Shown here one piece after another: positions 24,166-33,969 of a stretch of DNA of 64,000 nucleotides (its first letter is position 1; each line of letters begins with the position of its first letter). The notes beneath the pieces are model-generated. The model made no database searches. It worked only from the letters and a program-made list of their open reading frames with translations, and had not been told where the DNA came from. The position numbers were made by a program, and so were the translations under genes. Origin of the DNA: Cotesia glomerata (Eukaryota; Arthropoda; Insecta; Hymenoptera; Braconidae); assembly GCF_020080835.1 (NCBI RefSeq), contig NC_058158.1, positions 28,352,305 to 28,416,304 of the forward strand, written 5' to 3'.

Positions 24166-26236
24166 TTTTGTCGTATTAATTTTATTCATCTATTATAATA
24201 ATTTTAACAAATGACTTTCATCTTTCTAACTAAAGGCTATTTGGATTTTATGAACCATTTTTTCTAAATTCTCGTTATCGACTGTTCTGATCCTATCACT
24301 AACCAAAAGCAGATTTGAAACAATTTGTCACTTGGTTTAATTTCACAGTCACTGCAGCTAAGGAATATTCGACAATGCATGGGTTCAAAGAGAGAAAGGT
24401 ATCTTTATAAAAAGGCGTGGTCAAATTGATAAGAATGGATTATTTATTATTGTCAATGGGCTAAAAAAGACAGCGAACCGATAAAAATAAAAATAAATGT
24501 TTTTTTATTTTCCGCGTAGTTTGATAAACGAATCTCATACGTGGTGGATCACGATGAGTAATTGCAGTGTGAGAAGTTAGATCCAACGATGAAAGACGTA
24601 GTTGAAAGATGCCGACTGTATATGAAGAAAGACGATATACCGTACCAAAGACAGAGTTGAGCGAGTTAGGTGGTAGGTGATGTATAAGCTTGGAAGCAGT
24701 AACAGCACCACCTGATATACGATAGACACCGTTTCACCGAGAAAGAGGGAGAGGGATAGAGAGAAAGAGAGAAGGAGAAATGATGGGGGTACTATGCTAC
24801 GGAGAGATAGCGTAACCAGGGAAGAACCATTTGTCATCGGATCTTCCACGAGGATGATCTTCTTCAAACGGTAAAGGCCATCGTCTGGAAATGATCGGGT
24901 GCGGTAAAGCTTCTTGGTGCTCGTCTTACCAAGACTAGGATGCTCCGCTTATTCTGGTTCTACTGACGGTGCTTACCACTACGGGTTTAGATTATAATAG
25001 CGAAAAGGACGATAATAGAAAAGGGAATAAGACGAGGAAGATGACGTAAAAGAACTAGTAGATGTCTGAATGGACAGATGGATAGTAGATGGTTGAATGT
25101 AGAATGTAGAACGGATAATATTCTCCATCAAAATCCAGGTTTAGTGTGGAACGTTGCACAGACCATAACACACACCACTTCTGTCTGATGTGTCCTGGTA
25201 CTACTAGTCAGCACGTCCTTTTGTTGAACGAGCTTGTGGCTTATGGATTTACTCACTCTTATATACTACACCATCCAACCACTTCCGACTATTCACTTTC
25301 CGGTGTAAGGACTTTTTTTTCATCAACTACCGCTGAGAATGATATTCAATACTGGCGTATTGCACCGACTACCGTGATTACAATGACGACGGAAAGCCAG
25401 TCAAAACATTTCTTCTCAACACACTGCGTATCATCTCAATTTATTGAATTTCCAGTAGTGTATGCTGCATCTTCTGTTTTTAATACTCCTTGTGTCAAAG
25501 ACCTCTGCACAGCTATTCAAATATATGGATGATATATGCTATTTCAATATTAAAGCCAATACTACTTTTGTATTCGTTGTCAATAACTAACGATAATGGA
25601 ACGCGCAAGAGTTTTTTTTTGAGCTAAATAATCGATTTAAAATAAAGTTGACATTTTTGTTTTGATAGTGTTATTAGAGTCACATATCCTCAACAAAATT
25701 TAACAAATCGTATTTTATATATATATATATATATATAAATGATAGTGTCTGATTTTATTGAAATATAGTCTCTGTGAAGAAATTTTCTGATATAGCCAAT
25801 GTTTATACATAGCTTAATCTGATGATATACTGCCATATCGGACTATTTGTAAAAGTACAAAATAACTTATTGTAATTTTTGCATTTTTTATTTTTCCTGA
25901 AATGTGTACGTCAGTTAACTAATTTATCGTATTAAATAATAAACATAAATGAGTTTAACAGTTGATTGCACTATTTAAACTCTATTTATATATTGTTTAC
26001 ACGAACTAAATTAAATATAGTTATTTTATAATTCTTCACTTAAGCTTAACTATTTCAAATCTTGTTTTAATTAAATATTTCTCATATGTCTGTATTTTGA
26101 TTTTGTTAAACTTATTTAGGTTAAAAATTGTTGTAAAAAAATCTTTATGTTGAATTTTAATATTCAATACATAAAATTTTTTATTAAATTCCTTGGAATC
26201 TTTGATAGTTCACTTGGGAGATGTTTGGACATGTTA
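24166..26236. other. Intron with a less AT-biased stretch (24.35-25.55 kb)
   Basis: This long stretch is less repetitive than its surroundings and has a GA-rich patch (24,735-24,785). A 128-codon frame (25,146-25,532, plus) and a 96-codon frame (24,577-24,867, minus) have no domain signature. A (TA)n tract lies at 25,711-25,738. Intronic enhancer sequence is possible but only a guess. Confidence 0.35.
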
Positions 26237-27148
26237 CACGGAAAAAAATTAACTGTTGCTGCAACAGGAGGCAGTCATGTTGCAGCAACAGGAGGCAGTC
26301 ATGCTGCAGCTGCAGGAAAACCCCAAATTTCAAATCATTTCCATCCTAAAAAGACGATAAATGGCGTCGAAAAATTTAAATGAAGTAAAAAAACGACGAA
26401 TAACAATTATATCATGCGTTAAGCCTGACTTTAAGATTACTTCAAAAAAATAAAAAAAAGTTAGAATTATTTTATTATTTAATATTTCCACATCGTGCAT
26501 TTAATTTTTTAATGCTCAAAATTACAATACTATGTATCTGCATAACTTTACCTTATTTAAAAGTTGCAAAAAACAAGAAAAAAATTTTTTTTTTAATTCA
26601 AAAATTCATATTTAAAAAAAACACACAGTTCTAAAAATTTCAGGGTCTTTTAAGATCAGTACAAGGTACTATACAAAAAAAAATTGAGCCAAAATTTTAA
26701 TGTCAATCGAGATTTTTGACGATTTTCAAAAATTTAAAATTTGACAAATTTGGTATTTTTCAAAATTTTTTTCCAAAATATTATTTTTTTTTCAATAGCC
26801 CCAAGTGTACCCTTTCAAACAAACGAAAGGCCATTCTCGTATCTATAATAACGTTCGAGATATTCCAAAAACAAAATTAAAAAACTGAAAAAATAGCGAA
26901 ATTTTGAATTTGCATATCTTTTAATTAAAATTTTTTAATTTTTTTTCGTCTGGCAAAAGTTTGTTATATGATAAAAGGAAATTTCTGATCAAAATTTATC
27001 CAAATCAAAAGGGGTCAATTCCAACTGTATGTCAATTTGACATGGAATGACCCAACTATATTTTACTATTAAATCGCAATAACAGTAGTAATCCTGTTGC
27101 TGCAACATGACTGCCTCCTGTTGCAGCAACAGTTAATTTTTTTGCGTG
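26237..27148. mobile_element. 912-bp TIR element, TA target duplication, TGCTGCAACAGGAGGCAGTC repeats
   Basis: Left CACGGAAAAAAATTAACTGT, right inverse ACAGTTAATTTTTTTGCGTG, flanked by TA at 26,235-26,236 and 27,149-27,150. The block TTGCTGCAACAGGAGGCAGT is present next to each end; on the left it recurs as a second degenerate unit ending GCTGCAGCTGCAGG. The interior is AT-rich with a TTTGACATGGAATGACCC patch and no intact ORF; a 78-codon frame merely crosses the left end. Confidence 0.8.
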
Positions 27149-27239
27149 TAGACACGAATACAACAAAATAAGTCTTGTGGATATCATATAGATTATGAGT
27201 TTATAGATGAAAAAAATTATTTTTACTTTAGCTTACAAT

Positions 27240-27330
27240 GTCTAACTTAACTCTCTTGTGAGGAGACAATTTAGCGATTATGTGCTCCCTGTGGGAGATT
27301 TTCAACACTACCGTTGGTCAAAAAATTATA
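27240..27330 (+). repeat. Copy of the GAGACAATTTAGCGATCATG dispersed repeat
   Basis: CTTAACTCTCTTGTGAGGAG followed by ACAATTTAGCGATTATGTGC and GGGAGATTTTCAACACTACC. Confidence 0.7.
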
Positions 27331-28019
27331 TACTTTTTTTCGAGAGCAATATATTCAAGTTGCTTGAAGTGGATTAATCTATATTCAAGATGAAATTATT
27401 TTGAAATGAATTTCTTTCCCGTTAATTAGCTAATGGAACTTGAGCCTGAATTTTTTCACCGTATTCTCAAAATATTGTCAATGAAATAAGAAGAGTGTAT
27501 CGAATGGATATAAATAGAAATTTAAAATCTTGGACATTTTAAGGCTTGATGTAGTGTGCTGAGATTCTTTTTACGACTTCACAGAGTTTTGTAAAATTCT
27601 CCGCGTTTTTTCTTCCCATTCTTATAAAACTAAGTAAAGTGAGTTTCCACCTCACTGTATATAATAGAGTGACTTTTCCTTCAACTGCAAAACCTCACCT
27701 CAGCTTGTAAGAGCAGCTGTCTTCTTATTCCCGTGTGCTTAGATGCAAGTGTGTATGAATGTAAATATGTTTATATAATATATATATACATTGTGAGAAA
27801 ATCTTCGAGTGTGTAATAGTCATATCTAGCTGTCGTTTTACTTAAGTTTTAGTACTTTGATTTTCAGTAAATATTATTATTACATTTATTAAAGTACATA
27901 AGAAAAAAAATGCTTTTATTATAAATATACTTCTCATTATTTTTGTTTTAATGTTTTTTAAAAAAATTTCTAATATGTACATTTATGGTCTAATTTATTC
28001 ATTTATATTTTTTTGACTA

Positions 28020-28095
28020 AAGGTAGTGTTTAAAATCTCTGATAGAGGGCGCATGATCGCTAAATTATCTCCTTATAAGAGAGTCAAGATTCCAA
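28020..28095 (-). repeat. Minus-strand copy of the same dispersed repeat
   Basis: GAGGGCGCATGATCGCTAAA then TTATCTCCTTATAAGAGAGT, the inverse of the 27.24-kb copy. The open frame over it is not coding. Confidence 0.65.
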
Positions 28096-28534
28096 ATAAA
28101 AATGATTTTTTTAAATCTTCTAATAAAAAAATTTTCATTTCATTAATCCATGTTAAGGTCATGGACAGAAAATTGCCTTATCATTTAGCAAGAACATTTT
28201 GCACTGAAGTTCTATAATTTTATCATAAACGTATTAATTATTAGACAATTTATTTTTGCAACAAAAATTGCCTTTAATTACAATTACGAAAATTTCCGTT
28301 TTGTTAAAGATTAACCGCTAACTTTTGACTTTATTTCTTGATGCTTTGATCATAATTCTCCTCAGAGCAGTTTCTTGACTCTTCACCGATTTAAGCGAAG
28401 CTTTTGATGTGGCAAACCACTAGAATCTGACACTGCAACCCAAAGACACTGGTAAGGTATCGTGGTTTATCTACGAAGAAAGTTTTTGTTGTGTTTGATA
28501 GAAATACTAAAAATAAAAGAGAATTTAAAGCTAA

Positions 28535-28605
<71 letters not shown>
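28535..28605 (+). repeat. (AAT)n microsatellite
   Basis: About 23 AAT units with two AAA interruptions. It generates a spurious poly-Ile frame on the minus strand. Confidence 0.95.
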
Positions 28606-29507
28606 TAACAATATGGAAGGCAGTATAATGTGTCATACGTTTCTATTTAATAAATGTTTTAGAGGAATCAATAATTAAAAATTAAAAGTCAATCGTAATT
28701 TAGTGAATTTTATATGAAAAAAAAAGTATTTTTGCAGAATAATCAATAAAAATTTAATTACATTACTGAATTAATCTATAGAAGCGAAGATTTAACCTGC
28801 AAAATGTAAATAAAGCTTAGTGATTAAATAATAAAATTAGATTAAATTTTCTTGAAAAAGTATTAAATTTAATATATTAAACTCTAAAGCTTAATATGAT
28901 AGGCTCACTGATTGATATATTAATATTATTTTTACACGAATTTTCATGTACGAAGAAATAATCGCTTATAATCCGAAAAAATATCAACAATAACAAAACG
29001 AAATTTTTATTTTTATCTGCAAACTTTTTTCCGTTGCCTAATCTTGCGCCGAGTTGATTTCTAGTTGGAAGTAATCGAGCATCAAAAGCGAACGCAGAAT
29101 GGGAATTCAAGTCTGTAGAAACTGACAAATGGAAATGGGAAACGGAACCGGAAAATCCTGCTCTATTCCTTCTGCCTCAGAGAACGAAACGACTTGTTCT
29201 TTATTTCTTTTCATTTTCTTCATTTTTGTTCCATATATTTTTGAGACGTCGTATAAGTATCATTGTAACGATTAAGAGTTTTGCATGAAACATGTTATTT
29301 TTTAAGCTCCACAGTACTCATAATATATACCTACGATCGAGTATTATTTATGGAGTAAATATGCTACAGGCATAAACTACGTAACTATTGGGCATGTTTT
29401 ATTCGGCATATGTAGGATTTACTATTTGTCGAGTAGGTTTATTAAATATACAAGTTTAATTTAGACTCACATTAAGTGCTCAGAGTATATGTGGTTCATC
29501 AAAATAA

Positions 29508-29678
29508 ATGACTCACGGTTTCCTTTCAGAGTGTGAGATTGCTTCGGAATCGAAATTACTCGACTACCGAGCAGAGATGATGATGGAGACTCCTCTTAGA
29601 CGTCCTTTCTCAGAATTCTCCAAGTTTATGGATCAGTGCCTTGAGGGCAATAATGGATCAGAGTCTCCTTCCTTGTGA
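29508..29678 (+). CDS. Candidate 56-codon small ORF or exon, unrecognised
   Basis: ATG preceded directly by an in-frame TAA, then 55 more sense codons and TGA. The product reads MTHGFLSECEIASESKLLDY, RAEMMMETPLRRPFSEFSKF, MDQCLEGNNGSESPSL. The local base composition is near 50% G+C, far above the flanks, and the codons look non-random, but no domain is recognised. TTCCTTTCAG inside the frame could instead be an acceptor, giving an exon starting at about 29,530. It lies in the 33-kb intron, opposite in strand to the Sidestep gene. A conserved non-coding segment would look similar, so this is a candidate only. Confidence 0.22.
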   Translation: MTHGFLSECEIASESKLLDYRAEMMMETPLRRPFSEFSKFMDQCLEGNNGSESPSL

Positions 29679-30361
29679 GAAGAGGTTGTGCTTTCGCCTA
29701 CAGCAAAGTCCTCGCGGTTTCGAGTTAATTTCGTCTCGACTTCCTTGTGGTTTGGGTTAAATTTGAGTGGTACTGAAACTATCAATGGGAGGGAAAAAGA
29801 CAGAAGACCAAATGAATTGAGCTAAAGATTGACAGAGACGGAATAGTAACATGAACACTCAACTTAAACTTCTATTGTCATTTCTACGATCGTATCATTT
29901 TCAATTTGTACTCATTCACATTTAAGATATAAATGAATTTGTTCATCTAAAGTATTAATTTCAGTAGTAATTGGGAAGATTAATTTATTGAACGATAATA
30001 CAATTATTGGAAGACCATTTATTGCAAGATAATACATTTGGTTAACTAAAAATTTACGTCAATCGTTATTTACATCATTAGACCGCAAAAATGCCATTTT
30101 CCGCGAACAGCGATTTCAGAATTTAAGCCTAAGATTTTTTTTTTGTAAATTTGTAAATTTGCGTCAAAATCTTGAAAGATTATATAATAAAATCTAGATT
30201 GTTAGAATCTTCCCTTTGCAGCTTAATGACGCTCAAAATTTCTTGTCATCATTGCTCAGAAAGTTAAATTTAAAAGAGATAAAAACCTAATAATATTGAT
30301 AGTATCATTTAAATCAAATCTTCGTCTGTATTTACTTAATTTTTTATAGAAATTTTATTCA

Positions 30362-30505
30362 TCTATAAATGTATATAAGAGATTTTCACCTATCTATTGC
30401 GACTCATCACGATATCTCTCGAACCATAAGGTGTAGAGACTTGAAAATTAGTAGGAATATTCCTTCCGCCGAGTAGAAGTCAGCTAAGAACGGATCTCAC
30501 GAAAT
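30362..30505 (+). mobile_element. Helitron 5'-end fragment
   Basis: Begins TCTATAAATGTATATAAG after A and continues CGACTCATCACGATATCTCT, AGAGACTTGAAAATTAGTAG and GCCGAGTAGAAGTCAGC. It matches the first ~150 bases of the complete Helitron at 45,035 and breaks off after ACGAAATT. Confidence 0.75.
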
Positions 30506-30904
30506 TACACAGAAAATACATAGATTCTTTAGACAATTAGTTCGCATGAGTCGGATGGACGAAATCAGTAAATTAGTTTCGAAGAAGTAGCTTTTCAAAA
30601 TTATCAAAATAGTGAAAATCACGTTTCTTGTGGCTTCATTAAGGAATAACTTTCGATTAAAAAAAGATAATTAATTTCGAAAAATTCATGTGAAAGCTCA
30701 TGAAATTGTCTTTGATTTGATGTACATAAAATTAACTTTTTTTTCTTTGTTACCTTCGATATTATAACTAAAATTAAATATTTTAGCCAGAAAATGGCTT
30801 CAAATATTTTTTTAACCGTAAAAGATAGCTTAAATCTATTAATTGAATGTTTAAGTTCACATAATTATCTTCAGATTAAGCTTTTACTTGCCCACTTTTG
30901 ATAA

Positions 30905-31095
30905 TTTTTTTTCTTGTTCTCCTAGCCGAAAGTACGCTCTTCCTGGCAGCAATTTACTCCAGGAAGAGCAACTTTTATGGCCTGCTCTAACGCATGCGCG
31001 CTACGCATATTTTCTGGCTCGGCAGCACAGAACCTCGCTTTCTTTCGCATTTTCGTGGCGCGACCGGCCTATACAGCGAGTTTCAACTGTATATA
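30905..31095. repeat. G+C-rich block sharing an end with the 31.35-31.95-kb foldback
   Basis: TTTTTTCTTGTTCTCCTAGC followed by CGAAAGTACGC is the inverse of sequence at 31,827-31,866 (GCGTACTTTCGGCTGGAGAG). The G+C-rich remainder (ATGCGCGCTACGC, GGCGCGACCGG) stands out from the AT-rich flanks. CTCTTCCTGG...CCAGGAAGAG inside is a short hairpin. The 77-codon open frame here has no domain. Confidence 0.45.
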
Positions 31096-31346
31096 TAAGT
31101 CACAACATCGTCTGTATGTAACATGTCAGCGCATAAACTAACCAAAAAATGTCAAAAAAATAAAAATAATTTTTAACTAGATCATTGTTAATGAACTATT
31201 TTATAATAATACTGCACAAATAATTTATATAAGAAGTTTAAAAAATAAAACATAATAGTTTTGTGAATTTTATTTGCTTTTTTTTATATTTTGATAGTTA
31301 GTAAAGCAATGTTTATAAAACGATCCATGTACTCTACAAACTTGTA

Positions 31347-31947
31347 ATATAGTATATTACATACCTAGGCCAGTAAAATAAGAAAAGTCTCAGATCACAT
31401 GTAATTGTTGGCCGAGGCAAAGCCGAGGTTTACAAACATGTGATCTGAGGCTTTACTTTTTACTGGCCAAGGTATGTATACTATTTTTCTGCTCGACGTA
31501 GCCGGAATGTGGCAACTTTGTTTAGCGCAGCGGCCAGAAAGTTGCCACTTTCCGGCCGGAGGGCAGAAAATTTAATTTCAATCTTTCTTAGCCGTCGAAT
31601 TCTAATTAAAAACTAATTTTTAATCAACTTAAAAAATAAATTCTGTAATTAGAATAAGTTTAAATATTTGTGACAAATTCTGTGCATGATATCACTCTTA
31701 ATCAGAGCATTTGTTAGTAAAGTTTAAAATAACATTTTTTTTCAATTTATTAACTTTTATTTTTTATACCCGCCCCGACCAGCAAAAGTCGGGCGGCACC
31801 CCCCTCACGCCCGGCAAAACCCCTTCGACGGGGTTGCGTACTTTCGGCTGGAGAGCAAGAAAAATAGTATACAACCCATGACTAGAATGTTGGATACCCA
31901 TACGCCAGGAAATCCAACTTTCTGGCCTTGGGTTGTAATATACTATT
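31347..31947. mobile_element. 600-bp composite foldback with G+C-rich core
   Basis: Outer ends TAATATAGTATATTACATAC and its approximate inverse near 31,925-31,947 (GGGTTGTAATATACTATTA). Inside the left end is a hairpin: CAGTAAAATAAG-AAAGTCTCAGATCACATG against CATGTGATCTGAG at 31,375-31,465. A second inverted pair (TATACTATTTTTCTGCTC / GAGCAAGAAAAATAGTATA) brackets the core, which contains CCGAGGCAAAGCCGAGG-like and GTCGGGCGGCACC words. No ORF. Confidence 0.6.
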
Positions 31948-33279
31948 AATTTCTTTGGTAGTTCAGAAAATTAAAAAAAACATATTTTTTTCAATATTTA
32001 TCTAAGAAATCTACCTATCTATATCGGATGTGGCCGAGTGGCGTTTTATTCTCATTGAATCAATAATTTTCCCATCAAGACAAAAGCTATTATAAAGAAA
32101 TCACTGTTTTTTGCCGTTTAAATAGCAAAGTGTTTTTTCATTATTGGAAGTAGTTGTTAGACTGTAAATAAAAGAAATTACTTATGTAATTATGAAAACT
32201 AATTAGAGTCAAACGACTTCAACGTCTCGGAATATTTTTCGTTAATTATAAGTTCTCAATACATCTGTTGCGCTGTGTATTTTTTTTTTTAAATTGAAGA
32301 TGTAAATGATAAATTTTTGCTTAAAGCTTAAATTGCATCTCAAAGTAGAATTGTACATTTATAATTTAAATTTCGGAGTAAAAAATACCGTATATTTTTT
32401 ATTCTTCAAATACGCATTTTATGTAAAGGATCACTTTCTATGAATAGAATTGTCAGCTCATGTTCGAATTTGAAATCAGAGAAATGATTAATAGCGGGAT
32501 TGCATAGCTATTGAATTTTATGTGTATATATGTATAAGAATAAAAAAAAAACGGTATAACCAGTAAAATCGTCAATATATACGAGAACATTTACCATAAG
32601 TTCGATCTCAAAGCTCTTTTTCCGTTGTGCGATTCGATAAAGCATTCGTTTATAAAAGAATGTGTGTGTACGAGAAGCATGCAAATATGCACAAGTCCTT
32701 CTCTCCTTCAACTGTATACATAAGTCACTTGAAAATCGGTTGGGACAACTGACACCTCGTTTTTCCGTTGAGTTTAAGATACATGCCTCGAAAAATTGCT
32801 AAAATATACAGGCATTAGGCAACGATTATTCGTCATCATTGTTTCTCATATTTCGAAATGAATTTTAAAGCTGTATACAAACATAAAATATTATAATAAT
32901 TTCAAATTTCAAGTGAGTTATTTTTAACTCCCTTTAAATTTATCACTTTTTTCTACCATGAATACTTAACAATAATCATTTTCACTCAAAAAAATTCGTA
33001 GAAAAAAGAAATAGATAAACAACTGTAAGTCAAAAAAAATTTTTTTTTCTGGACGCTTCATACCGCAAAGAGGTTAAGGTTGTACTTTACTCTTGACACG
33101 TCAAAGTCAAGCAATTTTTACTCTTAAAGCATCTCTACCACAACCAATTTGCATTTATACGATAATATGAGTAGATGTATTTCAAGAAAATACTTTAAAT
33201 AATTTATCTCATATTTAGTAAAAAAAAAAACAATTTTATTTTGCTACCTTAAAAAAAAACTGTTTGAAAATAGATATTT
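31948..33279. other. AT-rich intron, nothing recognised
   Basis: No exon or known repeat family seen in this interval. Confidence 0.4.
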
Positions 33280-33500
33280 ATGTCATAAGGCCGGGAAGTG
33301 ACGGTTTTCTGATAGCGACAATATTTCGATATAAGCTTAAAGTTTGTGGCGGGAAGTCCCGAAACGGGCGTAATTTTAACGTCCGAGGCGTAGCCGAGGA
33401 CGGAAATTTACACTCATTTTCGAACATTTGCGTCACAAACATTAAAGCGAATACCGAAAAAAAGTCGTTGTCAAAATCGTCACTAAACGGCCGAATGACA
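33280..33500. repeat. Imperfect 220-bp inverted repeat
   Basis: ATGTCATAAGGCCGGGAAGT near the left is matched in reverse at the right by ACTAAACGGCCGAATGACAT. The inner arm AAGTTTGTGGCGGGAAGT pairs roughly with TTGCGTCACAAACATT. The centre is TCCGAGGCGTAGCCGAGGA. Open frames on both strands arise from this symmetry and are not genes. Confidence 0.6.
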
Positions 33501-33505
33501 TACAA

Positions 33506-33968
33506 TACTTTTTGTTATTATCGCTCTATAAGTTTAACTTTTGAAGAATAGGAGGCAAATAATTACATATTTAAATTTTATGAAGTTTCACAAGGGCAAA
33601 AAAAATTAATTTTATATTAATTATCTTTTTAATAATCTTAAAATGTATTTATTTATGGCGTTGTTGTTATTTTATTAACCGCTTTGTAATAAACTGCCAG
33701 CAGAGAAATAATTAGCGCCACTAAATAGTAACTAAGTTTAAAATTGACTAAAAATTATCGGTCGGTACGCTAGAATGTGACTTTTTTTACAATCTCTCTC
33801 AATTTCGTCTGGGTGTACACAAAAAGTTCGTAATAAAAAAGGAGGGGGTAAAACTTCACGGCCTAGGCCGTGAAAAAAAGACGGTGTAGAGTCTTTAGAA
33901 AATAGTCCCTTTACGGACGCCACCCAGCGCTCAAAAGTTAAACTTTTGGAGCGAGTATAACAAAAAGA
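33506..33968. mobile_element. 460-bp TIR element next to the previous inverted repeat
   Basis: The left end CTTTTTGTTATTATCGCTC then AAGTTTAACTTTTGAA is repeated inverted at 33,928-33,968 (AAAAGTTAAACTTTTGGAGC, GAGTATAACAAAAAG). It contains the perfect palindrome TTCACGGCCTAGGCCGTGAA at 33,856-33,875. Confidence 0.6.
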
Positions 33969-33969
33969 A

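Noticed and set aside
25146..25532. 128-codon plus frame, the longest in the window
   Set aside because: Composition (His, Ser, Thr, Tyr scatter) has no domain pattern, no splice context and no upstream exon. It probably stays open by chance in less AT-rich intron.
28391..28636. 81-codon minus frame with poly-Ile, membrane-like
   Set aside because: Translation of the AAT microsatellite.
33264..33551. Opposed frames of 95 and 75 codons on the two strands
   Set aside because: Both arise from the symmetry of an imperfect inverted repeat.
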